Program-made: the position numbers and the translations under genes
Assembly: GCA_945787785.1 (NCBI GenBank)
Contig: CALZIO010000017.1
Span: forward strand, 1 to 45,525
DNA from: an uncultured Chromatiaceae bacterium
GTDB taxonomy: Bacteria; Pseudomonadota; Gammaproteobacteria; Tenderiales; Tenderiaceae
Length of the DNA stretch: 45,525 nt
Direction: 5' to 3'
In this document: positions 7,893 to 15,293 of the stretch, piece after piece
Layout: each line of letters starts with the position of its first letter
Position numbering within the stretch: position 1 is the stretch's first letter
The notes under the pieces: generated by a model
What the model was told of the DNA's origin: nothing
The model's input: the letters and a program-made list of their open reading frames with translations, nothing else
The model's database searches: none

Positions 7893-9455
7893 ATGGTTTT
7901 AGCGACACTCTGGATAACGGTTGCCTTTTTTTTCGGCCTTGCGGTACGTTACATCGGTCTCCCACCACTGGTAGGGTATCTGGTCGCAGGGTTTGGTCTC
8001 AGTATCTACGGCATTGAATCAAATACAACACTCGAAGCAGTTGCTCATGCCGGGGTGCAGTTATTGCTGTTCAGTGTTGGTTTAAAACTCAGACTGAAAA
8101 GCTTGATCAGAACAGAAGTATTGGCTGGGTCTTTGTTACATATGGCAATCAGTGTATTGCTGGTCATGATATTACTTTATGTTGTCACAGATATTAAGCT
8201 GGAAACTGTCATTCTGGTTGCCGTAGCGCTGTCATTCTCGAGTACCGTGGTTGCGGCTAAGGTATTAGAGAGTAAAAAAGAGTTACGCGCCTTTCATGGT
8301 CGAGTCGCCATTGGTATATTGATTGTACAAGACCTGGTCGCCGTAACAATTTTAAGCGCAGCGGGCGGCCATTCCCCCTCAGCCTGGGCCTTCGGTTTAT
8401 TGGCACTACCTCTATTACGTCCTATCATTTACTGGTTATTGGATTTAAGCGGCCATGATGAACTGCTGATTCTATATGGAATGTTATTGGCTCTGGTCGT
8501 TGGTGGTGGTTTGTTTGAATTCCTGGGACTCAGTCCGGAGCTGGGTGCTTTGCTGCTTGGTGCCATATTATCTAATCACCCCCGTGCATCCGAATTGTCA
8601 AATGCCTTATGGGGTTTGAAAGAGGTGTTTCTGGTTGGGTTCTTCCTTCAAATAGGTCTGGCAGGTTCGCCCACACTTGAAATGGTAGGTTACGCACTGC
8701 TGCTTTGTCTGCTCTTACCATTCAAAGCGATTCTGTTTTATTTCTTATTATTACTATTCAAGTTGCGCGCCAGAAGTTCATTCCTGACCGCGCTTAGCCT
8801 TGCCACCTATAGTGAGTTTGGCTTGATCGTGGCTACGCTTGGCATGCAGAACGGTTGGATAGATTCAGAATGGCTGGTATTACTGGCTATCACGGTGGCG
8901 TTATCATTTGTTTTTGCTGCGCCGTTGAATCGTATATCACATGATCTTTATCTATGGCTGGAGAAATATCTGGTGCCGATGGAACTTAAACAGCGCCATC
9001 CTGATGACGAACCTATTCGCCTCGGCAATTCACATTACCTGGTGATGGGGATGGGACGTGTTGGTACCGGTGCCTATGACTATATGCGTGAACGTAATTT
9101 ACGCGTTGCGGGACTGGATTCTGACCCAGGCAGAGTGGAACAACATCTTAAAGAGGGCAGGCGTGTATTGTACGCAGATGCGGAAGATCCTGGTCTATGG
9201 CACAACCTCAATCTGGAAGGTATCCACGCCATTTTACTTGCCATGCCTGATATTGAAGCAAATAGAATTGCAGCGACACAACTCAGACATGCAGGCTACC
9301 AGGGGCATATCAGTGCCACGGCTGCCTTTGAAGACGAGCTTGAGCAGATCAAGAAGGCCGGTGCTAATGTTGCCTACTATTATTACGATGAAATCGGGGC
9401 GGATTTTGCCGAGCATGTCTGGGCCGACTTGCATCCTGAAAAGAAAGTTGATTAA
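7893..9455 (+). CDS. KefB/YbaL-type cation:proton antiporter with TrkA-N domain
   Basis: A 520-residue inner-membrane antiporter of the CPA2 family. Residues 1 to about 350 hold some twelve hydrophobic segments of the Na+/H+ exchanger fold, including the GLSPELGALLLGAILSNHP block. Residues from about 370 form a cytoplasmic Rossmann (TrkA-N/RCK) domain starting YLVMGMGRVGTGAYDYM (G-x-G-x-x-G), which binds nucleotide and gates transport. The protein lacks the TrkA-C domain and is shorter than KefB/KefC (about 600 residues), closer to YbaL-like proteins. Likely potassium or sodium efflux. A hairpin element lies just upstream, and no strong ribosome binding site is visible. Confidence 0.88.
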   Translation: MVLATLWITVAFFFGLAVRYIGLPPLVGYLVAGFGLSIYGIESNTTLEAVAHAGVQLLLFSVGLKLRLKSLIRTEVLAGSLLHMAISVLLVMILLYVVTDIKLETVILVAVALSFSSTVVAAKVLESKKELRAFHGRVAIGILIVQDLVAVTILSAAGGHSPSAWAFGLLALPLLRPIIYWLLDLSGHDELLILYGMLLALVVGGGLFEFLGLSPELGALLLGAILSNHPRASELSNALWGLKEVFLVGFFLQIGLAGSPTLEMVGYALLLCLLLPFKAILFYFLLLLFKLRARSSFLTALSLATYSEFGLIVATLGMQNGWIDSEWLVLLAITVALSFVFAAPLNRISHDLYLWLEKYLVPMELKQRHPDDEPIRLGNSHYLVMGMGRVGTGAYDYMRERNLRVAGLDSDPGRVEQHLKEGRRVLYADAEDPGLWHNLNLEGIHAILLAMPDIEANRIAATQLRHAGYQGHISATAAFEDELEQIKKAGANVAYYYYDEIGADFAEHVWADLHPEKKVD

Positions 9456-9506
9456 GGCGAATGTTATACGCGCTGGCTTGGGTTTTAGTATGCTCACAGC
9501 GTTTAG

Positions 9507-9998
9507 TTACTCTATTTGAGTGAATGTAAGATTTGCAGGTGAGATTAAAACATTAAACTGCTCGCACCAAATAACAACTGACTTGTAATTTTTCAGGTCA
9601 ATACCCGCCGGTAATGGATAGTTTTGGCTTCCCTCAAACGCTTTAAGCCTGCCCAGGTCAATAAACATGGTTTTATGCACAGCAGTATCGGGTGTAATGT
9701 TTGCATTGGGTACCAAATAGACATGATATTTCGGTCCTGGCCCGACCTTAAAATCATTTTCCAGATGTAATAGGTCAGAATAGAGCGTAAGACTTCCCTG
9801 GCCATAGTGAATGGGATCCGATGGATTTGCATGAATAAAGTTACCAGTAGCGCTAATCTCACTTTCTGATTTATCTACGACCATCTCATTGACTGGTGGT
9901 GGCGGAAACAAAAATGGGAATATCAATATACCTAAGGCAAAGCCGCTGGCACTGCCGACAGCAACACCAACTACCAAACCGATAAACAGTTTTTTCAT
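9507..9998 (-). CDS. DM13 domain protein, membrane-anchored
   Basis: A 163-residue protein with an N-terminal membrane anchor (about residues 5-31, rich in Gly, Ala, Val, Phe) and a proline hinge (FPPPPVNE), then a DM13 domain from about residue 50. The family's diagnostic end is visible: YKSVVIWCEQFNVLISPANL, with its conserved cysteine. DM13 domains are predicted to take part in electron transfer or redox chemistry at the cell surface. That is a family-level prediction, not proven here. It is transcribed towards the antiporter gene and away from the 10223 gene. It has a strong ribosome binding site (GAGGAGA on the minus strand). Confidence 0.82.
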   Translation of the reverse strand: MKKLFIGLVVGVAVGSASGFALGILIFPFLFPPPPVNEMVVDKSESEISATGNFIHANPSDPIHYGQGSLTLYSDLLHLENDFKVGPGPKYHVYLVPNANITPDTAVHKTMFIDLGRLKAFEGSQNYPLPAGIDLKNYKSVVIWCEQFNVLISPANLTFTQIE

Positions 9999-10172
9999 CC
10001 TACTATCTCCTCTTGTACAGGCGACCTGATTGGATTATTTTTTTACAAACGTAGTGTCTGATTACTGCTTAAGAATCATGTAATTCAGTAGTCATACCCT
10101 GATAGTAATCTTCTAACATATATTTTTCCTTTATAACTATAGTCCTATTTGCCATCGTAGATGTTACGTAGA

Positions 10173-10216
10173 TTGTCTCTATACTTTCATAACGATAATA
10201 AAGTAATTGATGGAGG
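10173..10216 (+). promoter_or_regulatory. Weak candidate promoter and strong ribosome binding site for the 10223 gene
   Basis: GATAAT at 10194-10199 resembles a -10 box, with TTGTCT at 10173-10178 as -35 at a slightly short spacing of 15. GGAGG at 10212-10216 is a near-perfect Shine-Dalgarno, six bases before the ATG at 10223. The ribosome site is convincing; the promoter is a guess. Confidence 0.3.
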
Positions 10217-10222
10217 GTTATC

Positions 10223-11920
10223 ATGAAACGTACATCTACGTTAATCGCAGTTGTTTTTGGAGTATTAAGCCTGTTTGTTTGGCAGACAGGCAGTAGCATT
10301 GTGCCTGACACACTACGTTATCAGGGGCGCGTGACTGATACCTTGGATCAGCCCATTGATGGTGTTCACCACATGATTTTTACACTTTATGATGCCGACA
10401 AGGAAGGTAATGCTGTTTGGAGTGAAGGTCTGGAGATCAACCTTGATGATGGTGTGTTTACAGCTACGTTAGGCTTAACACAACCATTTTCTGTAGGGCT
10501 TTTCGATCAACCATTATGGCTTGGTATCAGTGTGGATTTCGGTGAGGAGGAAGGCCGGCGTCCGTTAACATCTATTGCTTTTGTTCTGGACGATCAGGCG
10601 GGGGTGCGTGGGAGTGTCGAACATAAAATCTCTGTGACATCTGTTGGCAGTGAAACTCAAACAATCGTGCATGAGCAATCAGCACCGCTAAGTGTGAACG
10701 ATACCCTGTCACAGATAGTTGCCGCAGAGCCAAATTCAGGTATTACTCCATTAACTGTTTCTACGCTTACAACAGAACAATGCACTAGGGATTGCTTGAA
10801 TAGACTGTCTGTTCATGCCAGTAATCCATCGGCGCACCATCAGAACTTTTGGACCAGACTGAATGCCAATACGATTCATACCACGCGTAATTTTGTCGGA
10901 ATTAATACAGATCCTGGTAATGTAGAAGCTACGCTACATGTACGTGATAGTGGTGCAACATTCCCGGCAGTTTTTATCGAGGGTGGCAATAATAGTGAAG
11001 GTGACATCGCCTGGCCAAGTAATGAACATCTTCAACTGGGCACCTGGAATACGGCAACGAATATCTTTGATCTTAAGATGCGGCTGACTTCAAATCGATT
11101 GGTGCTCGCTGATAATGTAAATATGTATTTCAGCCCCGACACGGGTGACCGCCTGTCTTTGTATGGAAACCGGTTTAATCTAAACAGTATGTATGGCTTT
11201 GGTATTTCGTCAAATACTCTCTATTACAAGGCCAATGGCCGGCATGCCTGGCACATCCAAGAGAATGCTGATTCAACCCCGAAGATGGCGTTAACGTCGA
11301 CTGGGCTTGGCATTGGCACTAACAGTCCTAATCATGAACTCGTAGTGCAAGGTAACAACTCTGTCGTGCAGATACGAGATGACGTTGGCAATAACTCTGC
11401 TAATGCTGCTTGGTTAGAATTGCTGGAACGCGCCAGTGGTTCATTCAATGGCGGTGCTTATATACGTTGGAATGGTGAAACCAACCGTTTACTGATTGGC
11501 ACTAAACTTAGTGGTGTCAACACAAATGTTTTAGTCATTAATCGCTCCGGGAACAATGTCGGCATTGGTACTCAGAATCCCGGTAATTATCGCCTGGCAG
11601 TGAATGGCAGCATCCGTGCAAAAGAGATTGTGGTGGAGTCTGGCTGGTCGGATTTTGTATTTGAACCGGGGTATGACCTGCCAAGCTTGGCTGAGGTCGA
11701 ATCGCACATCCAAGAGAAAGGGCATTTGCCTGATATTCCATCAGCACAAGAAGTTGCAGAGCATGGTGTAAAAGTAGGGGAGATGGAATCAAGGCTGCTA
11801 CAGAAGGTAGAGGAGTTAACGCTTTATCTGATTGATATGAACAAGCGTGTGCAAAGCCTGGAGGTGGAAAATGATCGGCTTCACCAGCGCTTGAGTCCAA
11901 TCACTGAGCCTGCGGGTTGA
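10223..11920 (+). CDS. Large secreted surface protein with tail-fibre-like C-terminus
   Basis: A 565-residue exported protein with a signal peptide at about 1-25. Residues 30-145 hold the LRYQGRVTD ... LFDQPLWLGISVDFGEE ... RRPLTSIAF domain found at the start of many secreted surface proteins. Residues 220-480 are beta-rich with recurring GIGT-x-x-P elements (LGIGTNSPNHELVVQG and VGIGTQNPGNYRLAVNG). The C-terminus (WSDFVFEPGYDLPSLAEVES, then HLPDIPSAQEVAEHG, then a coiled coil to about 555) is the conserved tail-fibre-like end best known from Bacteroidetes surface proteins. It lacks the catalytic pattern of an S74 intramolecular chaperone as far as I can see. It is followed within 11 bases by an M23-like peptidase gene, so the two are probably co-expressed. 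Confidence 0.72.
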   Translation: MKRTSTLIAVVFGVLSLFVWQTGSSIVPDTLRYQGRVTDTLDQPIDGVHHMIFTLYDADKEGNAVWSEGLEINLDDGVFTATLGLTQPFSVGLFDQPLWLGISVDFGEEEGRRPLTSIAFVLDDQAGVRGSVEHKISVTSVGSETQTIVHEQSAPLSVNDTLSQIVAAEPNSGITPLTVSTLTTEQCTRDCLNRLSVHASNPSAHHQNFWTRLNANTIHTTRNFVGINTDPGNVEATLHVRDSGATFPAVFIEGGNNSEGDIAWPSNEHLQLGTWNTATNIFDLKMRLTSNRLVLADNVNMYFSPDTGDRLSLYGNRFNLNSMYGFGISSNTLYYKANGRHAWHIQENADSTPKMALTSTGLGIGTNSPNHELVVQGNNSVVQIRDDVGNNSANAAWLELLERASGSFNGGAYIRWNGETNRLLIGTKLSGVNTNVLVINRSGNNVGIGTQNPGNYRLAVNGSIRAKEIVVESGWSDFVFEPGYDLPSLAEVESHIQEKGHLPDIPSAQEVAEHGVKVGEMESRLLQKVEELTLYLIDMNKRVQSLEVENDRLHQRLSPITEPAG

Positions 11921-11931
11921 GGAGACTTATC

Positions 11932-13023
11932 ATGAGATCAATAAGATTTTATGCAAGCCTGTTTATCAGTATGCTGTTGTTGTTATCGGCTAATGCGCCC
12001 ACGTACGCGGTCGATGCTGCCACGCTTCCGGTATCCAAAGGAGTATACCGATTGCCCTATGATAATGGCACCAGTGTGCGTTTCTCCAATGCGCATGATT
12101 CCCATCCGACTACGCTTAATCGTACTGATATGACCGGCCAGGGCAATGGGCCTTTTACTGTTGTGGCGGCTGGGGCAGGTGTTATTCGTCGTATACAAGA
12201 TGAAAATAATACCTTTTGCCCCAACTCTGGAATTAATGATGTCAATTCTCCGACGGCTCAGCAACATCAGCAAGCGCAGAATGCGGTGTGCAATGGCTAC
12301 AATGGTCCAAGTGCCAGTTGTTGCGAGCGAGACAATCCAGCATGTAATGCCAGCTGCTTAAACAATTTTATCTGGATTGAACACCCCAACGGGGAATGGA
12401 GCAAGTACACCCATATTCGTCGTAATTCCGCCGACAACCTGGGGCGCTTTGAAGGTGAATCGGTGAATGCAGGTGACGAGATAGGGATTGAAGGTGATGT
12501 AGGAATTGCCAGTGGCCCCCATGTTCACTTTGAGGTGGCTGTGCCTAATCACGTTGAAAACGCCCCACCAAACGATGTCGAGGCAGACCCTGACAGCCCA
12601 CCGGATGTTTATAGCGACTGGTTTACCGCCACGGGATTTATACGTGGAGACGGTGACCCAGGCACTATCGTTAATACTGGCGACGGTACTACCGCTATTG
12701 ATTACAACCGTCAAAATCGTATTCCAATCTTCTGCCAGGTTGGTTTTGCCACGGCAGGAGACATTAACGATGCGGGTAATTGTGATGACTTGTGCGGTTT
12801 TCAGAGTTTTGTGCTTGGTGGAACTATTTCTGACGGTGAAATATTTTATCGTCAGACGGCTGTCGGTGTTGGAAATGACAATAATAATCTTACCATTGAG
12901 ACGGGTGGGGGAGCATCGGTGCGGGGAGGTTCAATTGTGCGTTTAACACCTGGATTTCATGCCGAACCTAATTCTTTCTTTGCCGCTTCGATTGGAGGCT
13001 GCGACACGCCAGGGGGGAGTTAG
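11932..13023 (+). CDS. Secreted M23-like metallopeptidase with C-terminal coathanger-type domain
   Basis: A 363-residue exported protein; the ATG at 11932 is preferred because GAGGAG lies nine bases upstream and a clean signal peptide follows (cleavage near TYA/VDA). The LysM-free M23 domain spans about 40-205: D66 in NRTDMTGQG, then VVAAGAGVIRRI, H161 in KYTHI and the H197-V-H199 pair in GPHVHFEV. The first zinc histidine would be H55 or H58, further from D66 than in classical HxxxD, so activity is likely but not certain. An insertion at about 92-142 holds a cluster of seven or so cysteines. The C-terminal region (about 285-360) ends SIVRLTPGFHAEPNSFFAAS, the 3-coathanger-stack type seen mostly in Bacteroidetes. 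Probable role: peptidoglycan or surface protein cleavage with surface attachment. Confidence 0.78.
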   Translation: MRSIRFYASLFISMLLLLSANAPTYAVDAATLPVSKGVYRLPYDNGTSVRFSNAHDSHPTTLNRTDMTGQGNGPFTVVAAGAGVIRRIQDENNTFCPNSGINDVNSPTAQQHQQAQNAVCNGYNGPSASCCERDNPACNASCLNNFIWIEHPNGEWSKYTHIRRNSADNLGRFEGESVNAGDEIGIEGDVGIASGPHVHFEVAVPNHVENAPPNDVEADPDSPPDVYSDWFTATGFIRGDGDPGTIVNTGDGTTAIDYNRQNRIPIFCQVGFATAGDINDAGNCDDLCGFQSFVLGGTISDGEIFYRQTAVGVGNDNNNLTIETGGGASVRGGSIVRLTPGFHAEPNSFFAASIGGCDTPGGS

Positions 13024-13030
13024 AGGGGGC

Positions 13031-13076
13031 CTGGCTCAGGTCTATTCGTTGGTGAATGAAGACCTGAGTCAGTTTT
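13031..13076 (+). terminator. Intrinsic terminator after the M23 gene
   Basis: CTGGCTCAGGTCT (13031-13043) pairs with AGACCTGAGTCAG (13060-13072) with one mismatch, and TTTT follows at 13073-13076. It lies eight bases after the M23 stop codon and just before the convergent CheY gene. Confidence 0.75.
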
Positions 13077-13084
13077 ATCCAGGA

Positions 13085-13468
13085 TCAAAGCTTCACAAAA
13101 ATATCAGACAGTATGCCGGGGCCTTCCTGGGCATTGATTGGTTTTAGAACATAGCTGCTCATGCCCAGTTTGCTGCATTCGATGATTGAATCCTTGTCTG
13201 CAACCGAGGTAAGCATAATCACCGGCACCTTTTTGTTTGTTTCACGAATCTTTTTTAGAGCGGCTTTGCCATCCATGATGGGCATGACAATATCCAAAAA
13301 AATCAAATCGAATTGATTGCTCTCATCTTCGACAAGTTTTACGGCATCTCGACCATTTTCAGCCTGAGTGACATTCTCATAACCAAGCGTTAACAATACA
13401 CGCCTGAGTGATTCACGCATTATCATGGTGTCATCGACGATTAGAATATTTGCATCTTTATTTAACAT
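13085..13468 (-). CDS. CheY-like single-domain response regulator
   Basis: A 127-residue receiver domain with no output domain. The acidic pair is D12-D13 (ILIVDDTMIMRESLRRVL), the phosphoacceptor is D59 in LIFLDIVMPIMDG, and the switch residues are T87 (IMLTS) and K109 (VLKPI). All key residues are present, so phosphorylation is expected. It is downstream of a CheX phosphatase gene by 14 bases in the same direction, which suggests that CheX dephosphorylates this regulator. No histidine kinase is in the window, so the partner kinase is elsewhere. Confidence 0.92.
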   Translation of the reverse strand: MLNKDANILIVDDTMIMRESLRRVLLTLGYENVTQAENGRDAVKLVEDESNQFDLIFLDIVMPIMDGKAALKKIRETNKKVPVIMLTSVADKDSIIECSKLGMSSYVLKPINAQEGPGILSDIFVKL

Positions 13469-13482
13469 TGATTGCCCCAGTG

Positions 13483-14004
13483 TTAATTACGCAGATAACT
13501 GAAATAAAAACGACCAACATCTTGAATATCGATAGGAACGGTCATGATTTGTTTGACACCCTGCAACAGAAATTCACTGTCTTCTTTTTCGTATAAATAG
13601 AGTGGGGTGCCAATGCTTATTTTTTCACTTGCTGAGTTGAAATGGCGCGTGGCGAGCCCAATAACCGTATTTGAAAACTCAGCCAGCGCTTCTCTGACTT
13701 CATCATTTAGCGCAGTCGCATTCTCATCTGTGCCAAGCATTTTAGCGCGTACTTTGTTACCTATGGCCAAGGCAGTATCGAGGCCAAAATTCATTATAAT
13801 TTTGCCGCCACCGCTAGCATTTTTTGCGGGAATACAAACAGCGAAATCCTTGAATTCAAACACATCAAGAGCGACATGGTAGCTTAATAAGTCACTAGTG
13901 CCCTTTAAATCTGCCATGTTCTCAAGTGCATGAATTGTTTCATCTATTAAAGGCACTAACATCGCATTACGATTATTGCCGGGTATATTGCCTTCCAATT
14001 CCAT
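13483..14004 (-). CDS. CheX-type chemotaxis phosphatase
   Basis: A 173-residue CheC/CheX/FliY-family protein. The catalytic helix is visible as EALAEFSNTVIGLATRHF, with the family's E-x-x-x-E/N-x-x-N spacing, and KIIMNFGLDTALAIGNKV forms the preceding strand and helix. Only one such helix is seen, as in CheX rather than two as in CheC. CheX hydrolyses the aspartyl phosphate of CheY proteins. Its gene is immediately upstream of the CheY-like gene (14-base gap), a pairing that points to a signalling unit separate from a full chemotaxis operon. Confidence 0.8.
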   Translation of the reverse strand: MELEGNIPGNNRNAMLVPLIDETIHALENMADLKGTSDLLSYHVALDVFEFKDFAVCIPAKNASGGGKIIMNFGLDTALAIGNKVRAKMLGTDENATALNDEVREALAEFSNTVIGLATRHFNSASEKISIGTPLYLYEKEDSEFLLQGVKQIMTVPIDIQDVGRFYFSYLRN

Positions 14005-14131
14005 CAGTTAGGGTCTCGATCGCTAAAGATACATAGCTAATACGATCGGCAACACAAAGATTTACTTGAATTTATGTAGTTTATCAGGGGGCTGATGTGT
14101 AACCCTGTTGCGACAATGAACACACCTAAAA

Positions 14132-14343
14132 AGCCTCTGATTAATTCGTCATTTACCCAAAGAACGGGCACAAGCCGGGCGAAGCATCGCGTATGAGCCC
14201 ACGGATGGGCGAGGTAGACACTGTCAGAAACATAGGGTCGAGCCCCGGAATCCAGTGGTTCAAATTCAATGCCTAAATAGATTCCGGCTCTTGTGCCCTT
14301 TGGGTATACGCCGGAATGACGACATTCGAATTAATCAGAGGCT
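14132..14343. repeat. MITE-like palindromic element, copy 3, with perfect 17-base ends
   Basis: AGCCTCTGATTAATTCG (14132-14148) is perfectly mirrored at 14327-14343. Inside, the right half (14281-14323) is an inverted, nearly identical copy of the left part of the element at 6627: CCGGAAT, GGGCACAAG and GTCATTCCGGCG blocks are shared. The left half carries a degenerate version of the same block (ACCCAAAG ... GGGCACAAG ... CCGGG). CCTAA occurs at 14125-14129 and 14345-14349, a possible five-base target duplication. It fills half of the 428-base gap upstream of cheX; the remainder shows no gene. Confidence 0.82.
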
Positions 14344-14432
14344 CCCTAAGGTCTAGTATTTAACGCCCAGAGTGACTGTGTTGTTGTCCTCGTCTTTGTT
14401 TTTTCTGAGCTTTCAGCAAAAGCTGCGGGCAT

Positions 14433-15284
14433 TTAGTTAAGATGGCCGGAGCCTTTCTCAAGACTGCGTTTACTGAATATGCGATCTTTCAGGCCGGTGT
14501 TGATTCGGGTGTTGCTGATTTCAAGCACGGTTTTGGCGTTGTTTCTCGGATCGATAGCAGTGACGGTTTGCCAGAGCCAATAATCACCCAGTTGAGTCCA
14601 GCTGATCTCCATGTCGAGTGTTTGCTGGTTATGTTGGTCGAAAAACTGCATGTGCTTGGTGCGGAAAGTCTGTTTGTCTATCCAATGGATGACTTTACCT
14701 GGTGATTGCGTACTGTTGTGCTGTTCATGAGCATTATGGCCATGATGCTGCTTCGGTGTACTGGCAATGACGTAGTACATTCCACCATTTAATGACCGCT
14801 CGGCAATGAGTTTGTGTGTGTCGAGATGAGGTGGCCGCGGTTCGATGTGTTCGCGTTTCAGGATAGAATTGCCAAATTCATCGTCGTCGTGAGAGTGGTC
14901 ATGGTCACGATGTGCTATGCGGCGTGTCATGCGCAGTCCCGGCAAATATATCCATTCGTCGTCTTTGGTTTTGCTACCTGCAGGTCTTAACCAGCCCAGG
15001 TAAGCAATACCTTTTTTGTCAGGAGGAAATTCCGTAAAAAACATGGTTTTGGTGTCATACCCATCTTTATCATACGTGTTTTTCCACACCATGGTGTAGA
15101 TAACTTTTTGTTCTTTTTTGTCTGGCGTGGAAAAATTAAAAGTAAGCTTGGAAATCTGGTCATCGACGCGCTTTAGATCAAAAGCCTTGGTGATGATAGT
15201 CAAAGCATCTTCATCTTCCGCGTAACTAAGAGTGCTGAGTGTCAGCGAAATGAGCGTGGCAACGATTATCCAAATAGTTTTCAT
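14433..15284 (-). CDS. LolA-like outer-membrane lipoprotein-sorting protein with histidine clusters
   Basis: A 283-residue periplasmic protein with a signal peptide (cleavage near SYA/EDE, residue 22). The LolA-like PF17131 core is recognisable in MFFTEFPPDKKGIAYLGWLR, DDEWIYLPGLRMTRRI and the late LDMEISWTQLGDYWLWQTV. Two features set it apart from the paralogue at 1352: a loop with H125, H128, H130, H132 and several Asp residues, and a second insert with H180, H181, H183, H186 and H189. Both look like metal-binding loops. The usual GSDF-x-Y-x-D block is replaced by FGNSILKREHIEPR. It is the last gene of a minus-strand module, nine bases after a pentaheme cytochrome-thioredoxin gene, linking it to redox or metal handling rather than to classical lipoprotein transport. 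Function is not established. Confidence 0.78.
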   Translation of the reverse strand: MKTIWIIVATLISLTLSTLSYAEDEDALTIITKAFDLKRVDDQISKLTFNFSTPDKKEQKVIYTMVWKNTYDKDGYDTKTMFFTEFPPDKKGIAYLGWLRPAGSKTKDDEWIYLPGLRMTRRIAHRDHDHSHDDDEFGNSILKREHIEPRPPHLDTHKLIAERSLNGGMYYVIASTPKQHHGHNAHEQHNSTQSPGKVIHWIDKQTFRTKHMQFFDQHNQQTLDMEISWTQLGDYWLWQTVTAIDPRNNAKTVLEISNTRINTGLKDRIFSKRSLEKGSGHLN

Positions 15285-15293
15285 ATATAAACC

